A DNA stretch of 64,000 bases. Origin: Candidatus Krumholzibacteriota bacterium (GTDB lineage Bacteria > Krumholzibacteriota > Krumholzibacteriia > LZORAL124-64-63). The position numbers and the translations under genes are program-made. Below the pieces are notes generated by a model. That model saw nothing but the letters and a program-made list of their open reading frames with translations, was not told the origin of the DNA and did no database searches. This document shows, in pieces, positions 51,361 through 59,916 of the stretch. The stretch's first letter is position 1, and each line of letters opens with the position of its first letter. Where the stretch lies: the NCBI GenBank assembly GCA_022711765.1, contig JAKLEB010000001.1, positions 912,694 through 976,693 of the forward strand. The letters run 5' to 3'.

Positions 51361-52428
51361 TCAGGCGCGTTCCGCGTACTCGCCCCCGACGAGCCGCCCT
51401 TCGGCCCGGGACACCGCCAGGTCGGCGTCGCGCACCAGCTCCGCCAGGATCTCGCGCAACGGCTGGATCCTGTGGACCAGCCCCACGGACTGGCCGGCCA
51501 TGAGCGATCCCGTCTCGACCTTGCCCTCGACCGCGCCCTCGCGGAGGCTGCCCACCCAGAAGTGTTCGACCTGGTACTGCGCTTCCTGCCGGGTGATCTC
51601 GCCCGCCTCGAGCCGCTTCAGCAGCGCCAGCTGCAGCTGGCCGAACTCCTCCATGGCGGGGTTGTTCAGCGCGCGGACCGCGACCACCGGCAACTTGCTG
51701 CTGTACTGCGGCGTGGAGATCGCCTCACGCGCGCGGGCCTTGATGAAGACCTCCTTGAACCGCGGATGCGCGGAGCATTCCTCGGCCACCACGAAGCGGG
51801 TGCCGAGTTGCGCGCCCGCCGCGCCCATCAGGCCGAGGTGCCCGATCATCCCGCCGTGGCCGATCCCGCCGGCGATGAAGATCGGCACCTCGTCACCGAA
51901 CTCGAAGAGCACGTCCTGCAACAGCACGACGGTCGAGACGTGGCCGATGTGGCCGCCGGCCTCGCTTCCCTCGAGGATCAGCCCGTCCGCGCCGTAGTCG
52001 AGCATGCGGCGGGCGATGCTCGGGTTGGACGCGAAGCACAGGACCTTGGCGCCGCTCGCTTTCGCCTTCTCGACCTCGGTTCGGCGGGGAATCGAGCCCG
52101 CGAACACGATGTGGGTGAGCCTGGCCTCGCAGAGGATGTCCAGGTGGGTCAGGTAGTTGGGCGCGATCGTGATGAGGTTCGCCGCGAACGGCTTGCTCGT
52201 GAGCTCCTGCGTCTTGCGGACCTCGGCGGCGAAGAGATCGGGTGGCATGTTGCCGGCCGCCAGGCTGCCGAACGCGCCGAGATTGCTCATGAGCGATACG
52301 AGGCCCGACTCGCTGATCCAGGTCATGGCGCCGCACATGATGGGCACCTCGACGCCGAGGAACTCCCGGCCGCGGGCGAAGAGGCGGGCGAGGCGCGGGG
52401 TCAGGATCACGGGCTCGTGGTTGCTCAT
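51361..52428 (-). CDS. Nitronate monooxygenase/FabK-like flavin oxidoreductase
   Basis: 355 residues. TIM-barrel FMN enzyme of the 2-nitropropane dioxygenase/FabK family. Motifs: VPIMCGAMTWISESGLVSLMSNLGAFGSLAAGNM at the N-terminus, the FMN/phosphate signature LILEGSEAGGHIGHVSTVVLLQDV, VPIFIAGGIGHGGMIGHLGLMGAAGAQLGTRFV and the catalytic histidine in GGHIG. Members oxidise alkyl nitronates or, in FabK, reduce enoyl-ACP. The length and AGGHIGH fit the nitronate monooxygenase group, but FabK cannot be excluded. It is 42 nt after otsA and may be on the same transcript. Confidence 0.85.
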   Translation of the reverse strand: MSNHEPVILTPRLARLFARGREFLGVEVPIMCGAMTWISESGLVSLMSNLGAFGSLAAGNMPPDLFAAEVRKTQELTSKPFAANLITIAPNYLTHLDILCEARLTHIVFAGSIPRRTEVEKAKASGAKVLCFASNPSIARRMLDYGADGLILEGSEAGGHIGHVSTVVLLQDVLFEFGDEVPIFIAGGIGHGGMIGHLGLMGAAGAQLGTRFVVAEECSAHPRFKEVFIKARAREAISTPQYSSKLPVVAVRALNNPAMEEFGQLQLALLKRLEAGEITRQEAQYQVEHFWVGSLREGAVEGKVETGSLMAGQSVGLVHRIQPLREILAELVRDADLAVSRAEGRLVGGEYAERA

Positions 52429-52470
52429 GGCTGGCTCGCTTTCACTGGAGGTGATCCAGGAATACGTCGA

Positions 52471-53970
52471 TCAGCGCTCGGTCGCAAGCTCCCGGGCGCC
52501 GGGATAGAAGTCGTCGACCACCGGGAAATCCGCCAGCCGCCGCTGCAGCGCCGCTTGCAGGAAGCGGTCGACCCACCAGAACACGTCCTGCTTGTGGATG
52601 TTCTGACGGAGCCGGCGCATGCGTTGCCGGCGCTGGGGCTCGGGCAGATCGAGCGCGCGGCGGATCGCCTCCGCCATGCCCACGATGTCATGCGGATTGA
52701 AGAGGATCGCGTGGCGGTGGAGCTGGGCCGCGGCGCCCGCGAACTCGCTCAGCAGGAGCACCCCCCGCTCCTCGAGGTCGCAGGCGCAGTACTCCTTGGC
52801 GACCAGGTTCATCCCGTCCTTCCAGGGAGCGGCGATCAGGATCTCCGCCGTCCGGTAGTAGGCGAGCAACTCCTCGCGACCGAGCGAGCGGTAATGATAG
52901 TGCACGGGGACCCAGTCGGGCCGGGAGAACTCGCCGTTGATCTCGCCGACCAGCCGTTCGATCTGCCTCTTCAGCTGCTCGTAGTGCGCGAGCTCCCAGC
53001 GGCTCGGGATCACGATCTGGACCAGAGTGACCTTGCCGGCCAGCTCCGGCCAGCGGCGCAGGGCGTGCCGGTACGCCTCGAGCTTCTCGGGGATGCCCTT
53101 CGTGTAGTCGAGGCGGTCGACGCCCAGGACGATCTGGCGCTCGGGATAGTGCTCATGAAGGTACCACGCACGCTGCGCGACCGACGCGGCCGCGGTGTCG
53201 CGGACGAAGCCGTCATAGTCGATCCCGATCGGGAAGACCCCCGCGAAGGTGCGCCGGTCGAGCTCGCGATCCTCGATGACCGTGGTCGAGCCGCTCGTCT
53301 GGACCCGGTAGCGATCGTTGCAGAGGGCGTGCACGCAGCGCGCGAAATGGCGGCGGTCCCGCTGGGCCTGGAAGCCGACGAGGTCGTACTCGAGCAGGCC
53401 CTCCAGGAGCTGCCGCCGCCACGGGAGCTTCAGGAAGAGGTCGACCGGCGGGAACGGGATGTGCAGGAAGAACGCCAGCGGCTGCCCTCCGCGCTCCCGG
53501 CGCAGGTGCCAGGCCATCCGCAGGAGGTGGTAGTCGTGGACCCAGACGAAGTCGTTCGGCTGCAGCAGCGCGGCCGTGACGCCGGCGAACCGCGCGTTGA
53601 CGGCCTCGTAGACGTCCCAGGCCTCGGGAGCGAAGGAACAGCGCGAGGCGAAGTCGTGGAAGAGCGGCCACAGGATCTCGTTCGCGAACACTCCGTAGTA
53701 GTAGCGCTTCTCGCGCCTGTCGAGGAAGACGGGCGCGAGGTCGTAGCCGGTCTCGCGCACGGCCGCCTGGATGCTCTCGCGGAGCCGCGCGGTCGGCGGT
53801 TCGACGGTTCCCGGCCAGCCGACCCAGACGCCGCCGCGGTCGCGCAGCACCGGGGCGAGGGCCGTCACGAGCCCGCCGGATCCCGGCGTCGCCCGCCAGG
53901 CGTCCTGCGTGCGCTCCATGACCACCGGCAGCCGGTTCGAGACGATGATCAGACGGGTCGTGTCCTTCAC
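52471..53970 (-). CDS. otsA: Trehalose-6-phosphate synthase
   Basis: 499 residues from a GTG that overlaps the otsB stop (GTGA), with GGGAGG upstream. GT20 enzyme joining a nucleotide-glucose to glucose-6-phosphate. Motifs: IIVSNRLPVV, SGGLVTALAPVL, WVHDYHLLRMAWHLR, FFLHIPFPPVDLF, LGVDRLDYTKGIPEKLEAY, IVIPSRW and APWKDGMNLVAKEYCACDLEERGVLLLSEFAGAA. All substrate-contact blocks look intact. Last of the trehalose genes (DUF5752, TreT-like, otsB, otsA), each overlapping the next. Confidence 0.95.
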   Translation of the reverse strand: MKDTTRLIIVSNRLPVVMERTQDAWRATPGSGGLVTALAPVLRDRGGVWVGWPGTVEPPTARLRESIQAAVRETGYDLAPVFLDRREKRYYYGVFANEILWPLFHDFASRCSFAPEAWDVYEAVNARFAGVTAALLQPNDFVWVHDYHLLRMAWHLRRERGGQPLAFFLHIPFPPVDLFLKLPWRRQLLEGLLEYDLVGFQAQRDRRHFARCVHALCNDRYRVQTSGSTTVIEDRELDRRTFAGVFPIGIDYDGFVRDTAAASVAQRAWYLHEHYPERQIVLGVDRLDYTKGIPEKLEAYRHALRRWPELAGKVTLVQIVIPSRWELAHYEQLKRQIERLVGEINGEFSRPDWVPVHYHYRSLGREELLAYYRTAEILIAAPWKDGMNLVAKEYCACDLEERGVLLLSEFAGAAAQLHRHAILFNPHDIVGMAEAIRRALDLPEPQRRQRMRRLRQNIHKQDVFWWVDRFLQAALQRRLADFPVVDDFYPGARELATER

Positions 53971-54743
53971 GGCTGCGACCTCCCGCGCACCTGCGACCAT
54001 CGAACCAGGAATGCGCGCAGCTCGCCGGGCGGGACGAGGCGGCAGGCGGCAGCCGTCGGCCGCGGCGTGGGCGCCACGAGGACCGGCAGGCACCGCGGTC
54101 GCGCGACGAGCTCCCGGAACGCGTCCTCGTCCGTCGCGTCGTCGCCGAGGTAGGCGACGACCGCCCCGGGCTCCTCGCTCAGGAGCTGCTTTAACACGTG
54201 GCCCTTGTGCCACCCGCGGCAGCGCAGCTCCAGGCCGGCCGCGAACTCGAGCACCTCGAGCCACCGGCCGTCCGCGTACGGGGCCAGGATCGCATGACCC
54301 GCCGCCGCCGCGCGCGGCGGGTCCCGGTCGCCGCGCCAGTGGAGCGCCACGCTGGCGTGCTTGACCTCGAGCCGTTCGCGCCAACCGTCCGCGGCCGCCG
54401 CGCGCGCTGCCACGTCGAGCGCGGCCCGAGCCGCCGGCGGCACCGGCCGGCGGTCGATCGCGCCCGACGCGTGGAGCCGCTCCCAGCCATGACTGCCCCA
54501 GACCTCCGGCGGCGACGCGAGCCCCAGCAGGCCGGCCGCCTCGCGCGGCGGCCGGCCGCTGACCACGACCACCCGCGTGCCGGCCTCCCGGCTGATCGCG
54601 TCGATCAGCTCGCCGACGCCCGGGTAGGGCCGGGCCGCCCGGCGCTCCGCTCGAAACGGCGCGAGGGTGCCGTCGTAGTCGAGGGCGAGGAGCGCCCGCG
54701 GCGCCGCGCGCAGCTCGTCCCAGAAACCTGCGGGCACGTCCAT
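53967..54743 (-). CDS. otsB: Trehalose-6-phosphate phosphatase
   Basis: 258 residues. HAD-superfamily phosphatase: LLALDYDGTLAPFRAERRAARPYPG carries the nucleophile Asp in D-Y-D-G-T-L, VVVVSGRP is motif II, and YLGDDATDEDAFREL supplies the metal-binding Asp residues. LEVKHASVALHWRG and HKGHVLKQLL are typical of OtsB. Removes phosphate from trehalose-6-phosphate to give trehalose. The start shares one base with the TreT-like stop (TGATG). Confidence 0.94.
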   Translation of the reverse strand: MDVPAGFWDELRAAPRALLALDYDGTLAPFRAERRAARPYPGVGELIDAISREAGTRVVVVSGRPPREAAGLLGLASPPEVWGSHGWERLHASGAIDRRPVPPAARAALDVAARAAAADGWRERLEVKHASVALHWRGDRDPPRAAAAGHAILAPYADGRWLEVLEFAAGLELRCRGWHKGHVLKQLLSEEPGAVVAYLGDDATDEDAFRELVARPRCLPVLVAPTPRPTAAACRLVPPGELRAFLVRWSQVRGRSQP

Positions 54744-55984
54744 CAGCCGACCTCGATCCTCTGCGCGCGCCCCTTGAGCAGGCAATGGAACAAGGCCAGG
54801 TACTCGACGAGGTGGCGGGTCAAGAGATAGTGCTCCTGCACGAAGGCCCGGGCCCGCTCGCCCATCCGCTCGCGAATCCGCGGGTGCGACAGGAGGTAGC
54901 GGATGCGCAGCGCCGCGCCCTCTGGCGTGTCCACCAGGAATCCCGTCTGGTGATCGTGGACCTGGAGCCGGATGCCGCCGACGTTGCCGCCGATCACCGG
55001 CTTGCCTTTCCAGAGTCCCTCGGTCACCGTGAGCCCGAACCCCTCGCGGGTCGACTTCTGCAGAATGAGGTCGCTCGCCCGCTGGAGCGCGTTGATCGTG
55101 CGGTGCGCGTCGGCGGGCAGCAGCAGGATCCGGACATCGGGATCGTCGCCGACCGCCGTCTGGACCTCGCGCAGCACCTCCGCGCCTTCGGGATCGTCCG
55201 CAGCCTCGCCGCCGGCGAGGACGAGCTGCAGGCCGGGCACGTGGAGCTTGGCGAGACGGTAGGCCCTGACCACGCCGAGCGGATCCTTGAAGCGGTCGAA
55301 CCGGCTGACCTGCGTGACGAGGTACCGCGCGGGGTCGAGGCCGAAGCGCTCGCGGACCGCCGCGATCTCGGCCGGCTCCAGCTCGATGTTCTTGGCGGAG
55401 AGCGGATCGATGCTCGGCGGGATGAGGTAGCACGGGTGGGGGAGCCGCTGCACGAAATCGGGCAGCGAGAAGATGCTGGCGTCGAACCCGGCGACGCGAG
55501 GCAGCAGGTAGCGCCAGACCGGCCGGTGTGGATGGCTCAAGTCGATGTGGCAGCGCCAGACCCAGCGCCCGCGGCGTTCGGGAACGCACTCGCGCAGGTA
55601 GGCCGGCTGGGGATCGTGGATCACGACGACGTCGGCGTCGCGCAGCGCGGGTCGCAGCGACTCGGCGTTGTCCCGGTTCGTCCGTTCGTACACCGCCAGC
55701 TGTGCCGCTGTCGGCGTCAGGGGGAACCCCTGCAGCGCGTTGTGGAACAGCTTCGTGCACGCGTAGAACCGCTCGTCGCCCTCGATCACCTCCCACGTCG
55801 CCCGCAGCCCCAGCTCCGCGAGGAACGGCACGAGCTTCACGAGGATCTCCGCGACGCCACCGCCCACGCGGGTCGAGTTCACGTGCACGACGCGCAGGCC
55901 GGCCAGCGGCCGGGCCAGGCCCCTCAGCTGCTCGATCACGTCCTCGCCGGCGACCGCGGCGTATCTCGCGAGCAGGCCGCTCAT
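54743..55984 (-). CDS. TreT-type trehalose synthase (GT4 glycosyltransferase)
   Basis: 413 residues, the usual length for TreT, the ADP/UDP-glucose-dependent trehalose glycosyl-transferring synthase. Motifs: LRVVHVNSTRVGGGVAEILVKLVPFLAELGL, VVIHDPQPAYL, WRCHIDLSHP, VTQVSRFDRFKDPLGVVRAYRL, LVLAGGEAADDPEG and the GT4 donor site LILQKSTREGFGLTVTEGLWKGKPVIGGNVGGI. It would make trehalose in one step from an NDP-glucose and glucose, in parallel with OtsAB. Overlaps both neighbours: ATGA with the DUF5752 gene and one base with otsB. Confidence 0.88.
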   Translation of the reverse strand: MSGLLARYAAVAGEDVIEQLRGLARPLAGLRVVHVNSTRVGGGVAEILVKLVPFLAELGLRATWEVIEGDERFYACTKLFHNALQGFPLTPTAAQLAVYERTNRDNAESLRPALRDADVVVIHDPQPAYLRECVPERRGRWVWRCHIDLSHPHRPVWRYLLPRVAGFDASIFSLPDFVQRLPHPCYLIPPSIDPLSAKNIELEPAEIAAVRERFGLDPARYLVTQVSRFDRFKDPLGVVRAYRLAKLHVPGLQLVLAGGEAADDPEGAEVLREVQTAVGDDPDVRILLLPADAHRTINALQRASDLILQKSTREGFGLTVTEGLWKGKPVIGGNVGGIRLQVHDHQTGFLVDTPEGAALRIRYLLSHPRIRERMGERARAFVQEHYLLTRHLVEYLALFHCLLKGRAQRIEVG

Positions 55985-56661
55985 CGCGCCACCTCCGCGA
56001 GCCCCAGCTCCACCGCGGCGATGACCTGCTGGCGCAGCCGCGCGAGCGACGCCTGGAAGGGATCGACCGCCGCGAGCCGCGCGGCCACCGGCGCGTAGGT
56101 GTCGCCGTCGTGGTCCTCGATCCAGGCGCGCAGGTCGTCGCGGTCGTCGTCGCGGCGCCGCCGCGCGTCGACGAAGTGATAGAAGATCGCGCCACGGCTG
56201 AAGAGCGCGAGCGCCGCCGGGAGGTCGTCCGGCGAGGCGACCGAGCGACCCGTCGGGATCACGACGATGTCCGCCGCGAGGAAATAGAACCGGCGGCGCC
56301 GGTCGACCCACGCGGGACCGTCGAGCGCATCGAGGCGATCGTCGCACAGGTCGACCAGCTCGGCGCGCAGATCCTCGAGGGTGGGGTGGACGACAGGATC
56401 GACCATCGCGAGGCGCTCGGCGAGCTGGCCGTCGCGCAGATCGCGTCCGACCCAGACCGCGAAGTCGTTCATGTACTCGGGATCGTCGAACGTCGGCCGC
56501 AGCAAGCCGCCCCAGAAGTGGTAGTAGAGGCTGGCGGGATCGACCGCGAGCAACGCGTCGCGCAATTCGCGCAAGCTCTGCGCCTCGAGGCCGGTCGTGC
56601 GGGCGAGGATTGAGCAGTCCATCACGCAGAACGGACCCGGTCCGGTAGTGCCGGCGGACAT
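55981..56661 (-). CDS. DUF5752-family protein of the trehalose operon
   Basis: 226 residues from the ATG at 56661, preceded by GGGAGGAG. No signal or membrane segment. Recognisable stretches are LRDALLAVDPASLYYHFWGGLLRPTFDDPEYMNDFAVWVGRDLRDGQLAERLAMVDP and a second related half, RFYFLAADIVVIPTGRSVASPDDLPAALALFSRGAIFYHFVDARRR, suggesting two copies of a Y-x-H-F unit. Proteins of this type occur beside TreT-like genes in uncultured lineages, but their role is not established. It is first in the trehalose operon and overlaps the TreT-like gene by ATGA, so it probably regulates or assists the synthase. Confidence 0.72.
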   Translation of the reverse strand: MSAGTTGPGPFCVMDCSILARTTGLEAQSLRELRDALLAVDPASLYYHFWGGLLRPTFDDPEYMNDFAVWVGRDLRDGQLAERLAMVDPVVHPTLEDLRAELVDLCDDRLDALDGPAWVDRRRRFYFLAADIVVIPTGRSVASPDDLPAALALFSRGAIFYHFVDARRRRDDDRDDLRAWIEDHDGDTYAPVAARLAAVDPFQASLARLRQQVIAAVELGLAEVAR

Positions 56662-56705
56662 GACGCTCCTCCCGGTGGGATCAAGGGCGGATCGTCCCTG
56701 AACCC

Positions 56706-56733
56706 AACGTAGTCGATTCACCCGGGACGACAA
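56706..56733 (-). promoter_or_regulatory. Candidate promoter of the trehalose operon
   Basis: On the minus strand: TTGTCG (56728-56733), a 16-nt spacer and TACGTT (56706-56711). Predicted start near 56699, about 38 nt before the ATG at 56661. Confidence 0.5.
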
Positions 56734-56739
56734 CTTGAA

Positions 56740-56769
56740 GCGGCCGCTTCAGCGCCGTGAAGCGGCCGC
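56740..56769 (-). terminator. Hairpin terminator between the ETF-quinone oxidoreductase gene and the trehalose operon
   Basis: On the minus strand GCGGCCGCTTCA pairs perfectly with TGAAGCGGCCGC (12 bp, 6-nt loop), 21 nt after the stop at 56790, followed by TTCAAGTTGT. The right arm is also half of a 16-bp palindrome at 56736-56751. Confidence 0.65.
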
Positions 56770-56789
56770 GGGCCCTCGCCGGCAGGCGC

Positions 56790-58808
56790 TCAGCCTTCGA
56801 CCAGGTTGTCGGCGATCACCTCGGCGATGTCCCGCACGCGGAGCGTCTCCTGGCGGTCGGTCTCCTTGACCGCATCCTCGAGCATCGTCAGGCAGAACGG
56901 GCAGCTCGAGCACACCTCGGACGCGCTGGTGGACGCCGCCTCGGCGATCCGGTTCTGGTTGATGCGCGTGCCGAGGTCCTCCTCCATGAACATCCTCGCG
57001 CCGCCCGCGCCGCAGCAGAACCCCTCGCGGCGCGAGCGGGGCATCTCGACGCGCGTCAGGCCGGGCACGGCGGCCAGCACCTCGCGCGGAGCTTCGTACT
57101 CGCCGTTGTGCCGCCCCAGGTAGCACGAGTCGTGGAAGGTGACGTCGTGGGCGGCCTCGGCGCGCACCCGCAGGCGGCCGGCGCCGAGCAGCTCGCGCAG
57201 AAGCTGGCTGTGGTGCCAGACCTCCACGCCGGCGAGTCCGAAATCAGGATACTCGTTCTTGATCACGTTGTAGCCGTGCGGGCACGCGGTCACGACCTTC
57301 TTGACTCCGTACTTCTGCAGCTGCCGGATATTCGCCTGGGCCTGGGTCTGGAACAGATACTCGTTGCCGGCCCGGCGCGTCGCGTCGCCGCAGCAGCCTT
57401 CCTCGAGGCCGAGGATCGCGAAGTCGACGCCCGCGGCGTTCAGGCAGCGGACCAGGGCCTTCTGGACCGTCTGGTTGCGCGCGTCGAAGCTGCCGGCGCA
57501 GCCCACGAAGAGCAGCCACTCCGCCGACGTCTTCTCGCGCAGCTTGGGCACCGGCAGCCCGGCACACCAGTCCTCGCGCGCCTGGGCGCTGATGTTCCAC
57601 GGATTGCTGTTGGTCTCCATGCCGCGCATCGCGTTCTGCAGGCTGGTCGGGAGCTTGGCCTCGGTCATCGCGAGGTAGCGCCGCTGATCGATGATGTTGG
57701 GCACGTGGTCGATCTGGACCGGGCAATGGGCCATGCAGTAGCCGCAGGTCGTGCACGCCCACAGCACGTCCTCCTCGATGATGCCGCCCGGCAGGATCGG
57801 CCGCGGGATCGCCGCCGCCAGGGCCTTGTACTCGGCGAGGCTGCCGCGGCCCTTGAGCCGCCCCATCGCGGCCAACTGATCGCCGATGGCGTAGACGTGG
57901 TCCCGCTCCTCGGTGATCAGCTCCCGCGGGTGCAGCGGCTTGCCGGTCACATGGGTCGGGCAGCCCGTGTTGCAGCGGCCGCACTCGGTGCAGGTGTACA
58001 TGTCCAGGATCCGGCGCCAGCTGAAGTCCTCGACCCTGCCGACGCCGAAGCTCTCGGCGCCGGCGGCCATGAGCTGCTCGAGGTCCAGCTTGTCGACCTT
58101 GCCGGAAGGGGTCAGCCGTTCGAGGAAGACCGCGGGCAGCGCGGTCAGCACGTGGAAGTGCTTGCCGTACGGCAGGTAGTTCAGGAACGCCAGCACGAGC
58201 GTGACGTGCAGCCAGTAGTTCACCTGGTGCCAGATCCGGAGCGTCGACTCGGGCACGCCGGCGAAGAGCCCCGACAGCAGCGTCGCCGCCCACGCCCAGC
58301 CGCGCTCGGGCTGAGGACCGGGCAGCTGGAACTTCGCCGCGTCGCCGGCCAGATCGGTGATCATCAGAAGGCCGATCCAGGCGAGGATCAGGACCGCCTC
58401 GCCGCTGAACCTGAGACGTTCGGGTCGCGACACCAGACGCCGGAAGATGCCGTAGCCGACCGCGCCGAGTACGAGGAGCTCGCCGAGATTGTGCACGAGG
58501 AGGTAGGCCTCGTTGAGTCCGGGGATGCGCCAGCCCTCCGCGAAACCGCGGACGATCATGGTCAGCGTGCGGAACGCCACGACCAGGAAGCCGGCGAAGA
58601 TGGCGGCGTGCATCCACCCCGGGCCCCGCTCGTAGAGCAACTTCCGCTGGCCGAAGCCGATCTCGAGCAACGATCGCAACCGCCGGCCGACCTGGTCGAG
58701 CCGCGGGTCGGGCTGGGCGGCGCGCAGGACGTCGATGCGGCGGATCATGGTCGAGGTGAACAGCGCCAGGCTGGACACGAGCAGGATGAGCATCGCCAGC
58801 GGATTCAT
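56790..58808 (-). CDS. Membrane iron-sulfur oxidoreductase, probable ETF:(mena)quinone oxidoreductase
   Basis: 672 residues from ATG at 58808 with AAAGGA upstream. The N-terminal 240 residues hold about six membrane helices resembling the NarI cytochrome b domain, with histidines in WMHAAIFAGF, LLVHNLGELL and IWHQVNYWLHVTLVL as possible haem ligands. Two [4Fe-4S] motifs follow, CTECGRCNTGCP and CTTCGYCMAHCP, then two CCG domains (FVGCAGSF/EEGCCGDATRRAG and HDSCYLGRHNGEY/GFCCGAGGARMFMEEDLG). This order matches the membrane oxidoreductase that takes electrons from ETF into menaquinone in several anaerobes. EtfAB is encoded 6.5 kb away. Heterodisulfide-reductase-like alternatives are possible. 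Confidence 0.85.
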   Translation of the reverse strand: MNPLAMLILLVSSLALFTSTMIRRIDVLRAAQPDPRLDQVGRRLRSLLEIGFGQRKLLYERGPGWMHAAIFAGFLVVAFRTLTMIVRGFAEGWRIPGLNEAYLLVHNLGELLVLGAVGYGIFRRLVSRPERLRFSGEAVLILAWIGLLMITDLAGDAAKFQLPGPQPERGWAWAATLLSGLFAGVPESTLRIWHQVNYWLHVTLVLAFLNYLPYGKHFHVLTALPAVFLERLTPSGKVDKLDLEQLMAAGAESFGVGRVEDFSWRRILDMYTCTECGRCNTGCPTHVTGKPLHPRELITEERDHVYAIGDQLAAMGRLKGRGSLAEYKALAAAIPRPILPGGIIEEDVLWACTTCGYCMAHCPVQIDHVPNIIDQRRYLAMTEAKLPTSLQNAMRGMETNSNPWNISAQAREDWCAGLPVPKLREKTSAEWLLFVGCAGSFDARNQTVQKALVRCLNAAGVDFAILGLEEGCCGDATRRAGNEYLFQTQAQANIRQLQKYGVKKVVTACPHGYNVIKNEYPDFGLAGVEVWHHSQLLRELLGAGRLRVRAEAAHDVTFHDSCYLGRHNGEYEAPREVLAAVPGLTRVEMPRSRREGFCCGAGGARMFMEEDLGTRINQNRIAEAASTSASEVCSSCPFCLTMLEDAVKETDRQETLRVRDIAEVIADNLVEG

Positions 58809-58857
58809 CGGATTCCTTTCGGACACATCGGCGCGCGCGGTCGAGGCATGGTGGTCC

Positions 58858-58863
58858 ACTATA
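58858..58863 (-). promoter_or_regulatory. Candidate extended -10 promoter of the iron-sulfur oxidoreductase
   Basis: On the minus strand TGG-TATAGT, an extended -10, about 50 nt before the ATG at 58808. No good -35. Confidence 0.45.
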
Positions 58864-58910
58864 CCATGGGGCCGGCGGCGAGGAAGGGCAAACTGTTCTG
58901 CTGAAAGCGT

Positions 58911-59585
58911 CTAGCCAGCAGAGCCGGCGCGCGCGAGTTCGGCCAGCAACGCGCGGCAGACCGCGAGGCCGGCCGGGCCGTCGGCCGCGACGGCCTCGGC
59001 AGGCTCGGTCTCCAGCGGTGCGCTGCGGCCCCCGTGTCGGCTCCGCGTGGCCGCGAAGGTCGCGGTCGCGAGCAGGTAGAAGCCGCCGTCTTCGTTGAGC
59101 CACGGCAGATCCTCGGCCGGAGCGCCGAGATCAGGCCGCCGCGCCGGATCGAAGCAAGGCACGAGGCCCATCGCGGATCGGTGCCACAGCAAGGCGGACT
59201 CGCGGTGGCAGGAAAAGACGCAGTCGGCGCCCTCGCGCGCGGCCAGGGCCAGGGCCTGGGCCAGCCGCCCGGAGCGGCGCAGCGGCAGGACCGGATCGAC
59301 GACGAGAACATGGCTGAAGTCGCCCCCGGCGAGCTCGAGCGCGTGGGCCGTGGCCGCCTCGAGCGAATCGGCGCCGCGCGGCCGGACCAGGGACTCGATC
59401 CCGGCCTTGCGCGCCAGGCTCACCGGACCGCCGCTCGGCAGCGACGCCACGAGCCGGTCCCCGCCGGCCTCCTGGACCTGGCGCGCCGACCGCGCCAGGA
59501 GCGATTCCCCGTGCAGGGTCTGACCGACGAGCTCCCCACGGCGTCCGTCGCAACCGGCGATGAGGGTGACCAGCAGCCGGCGCAC
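58911..59585 (-). CDS. Divergent CMP-sugar-synthetase-like nucleotidyltransferase, probably altered
   Basis: 224 residues from GTG at 59585 with AGGAGG just upstream. The C-terminal half follows the acylneuraminate cytidylyltransferase layout: FSHVLVVDPVLPLRRSGRLAQALALA, ADCVFSCHRE, LPWLNEDGGFYLLATATF and a final acidic segment. The N-terminal CTP-binding signature A-R-x-G-S-K-x-I-x-x-K-N is replaced by LIAGCDGRRGELVGQTLHGESLLARSARQ, with no lysine in that block. It may therefore use another donor, or be a non-catalytic relative. It stands alone, divergent from the CoA-binding gene, far from the true cytidylyltransferase at 39920-40621. Confidence 0.6.
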   Translation of the reverse strand: MRRLLVTLIAGCDGRRGELVGQTLHGESLLARSARQVQEAGGDRLVASLPSGGPVSLARKAGIESLVRPRGADSLEAATAHALELAGGDFSHVLVVDPVLPLRRSGRLAQALALAAREGADCVFSCHRESALLWHRSAMGLVPCFDPARRPDLGAPAEDLPWLNEDGGFYLLATATFAATRSRHGGRSAPLETEPAEAVAADGPAGLAVCRALLAELARAGSAG

Positions 59586-59916
59586 CTCGCCTCCTCGTTC
59601 CCGCCGAGTTCCGGCCCCCGCCCGCGGCGGGGAACGACTGGACAATCCCGGCGGCTACCGGTACATTGGCGCCGATTCGCCGCCGCCGGCGGCAGAATCT
59701 GCCCGCCCCGATCCGCGACCGCCGCCGGCGTTCGCCGTCTTCCGGCGTCGGGGAACCCCCCGCGAACGGCCGGGCTGGCGGCGCCTTGCCGGTTCCCGAC
59801 GGTCGCCTCGCCGCGAAGCGCCCCTCGGCGCCGGATCGCGCCATGCGCTCGAGTCGAGCTCGGTCCAGCGTGTCCGCCTCCGAGCAAGAATGGGCCCAGG
59901 GCCCGGGGTATCGACC
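59586..59916. other. Gene-free divergent intergenic region
   Basis: 331 bases between the nucleotidyltransferase-like gene (minus) and the CoA-binding gene (plus). It contains one candidate plus-strand promoter, CTGGAC (59638-59643), 18 nt, TACATT (59662-59667). An in-frame upstream extension of the CoA-binding gene exists but is Arg/Pro-rich and unlike the family. Confidence 0.5.
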
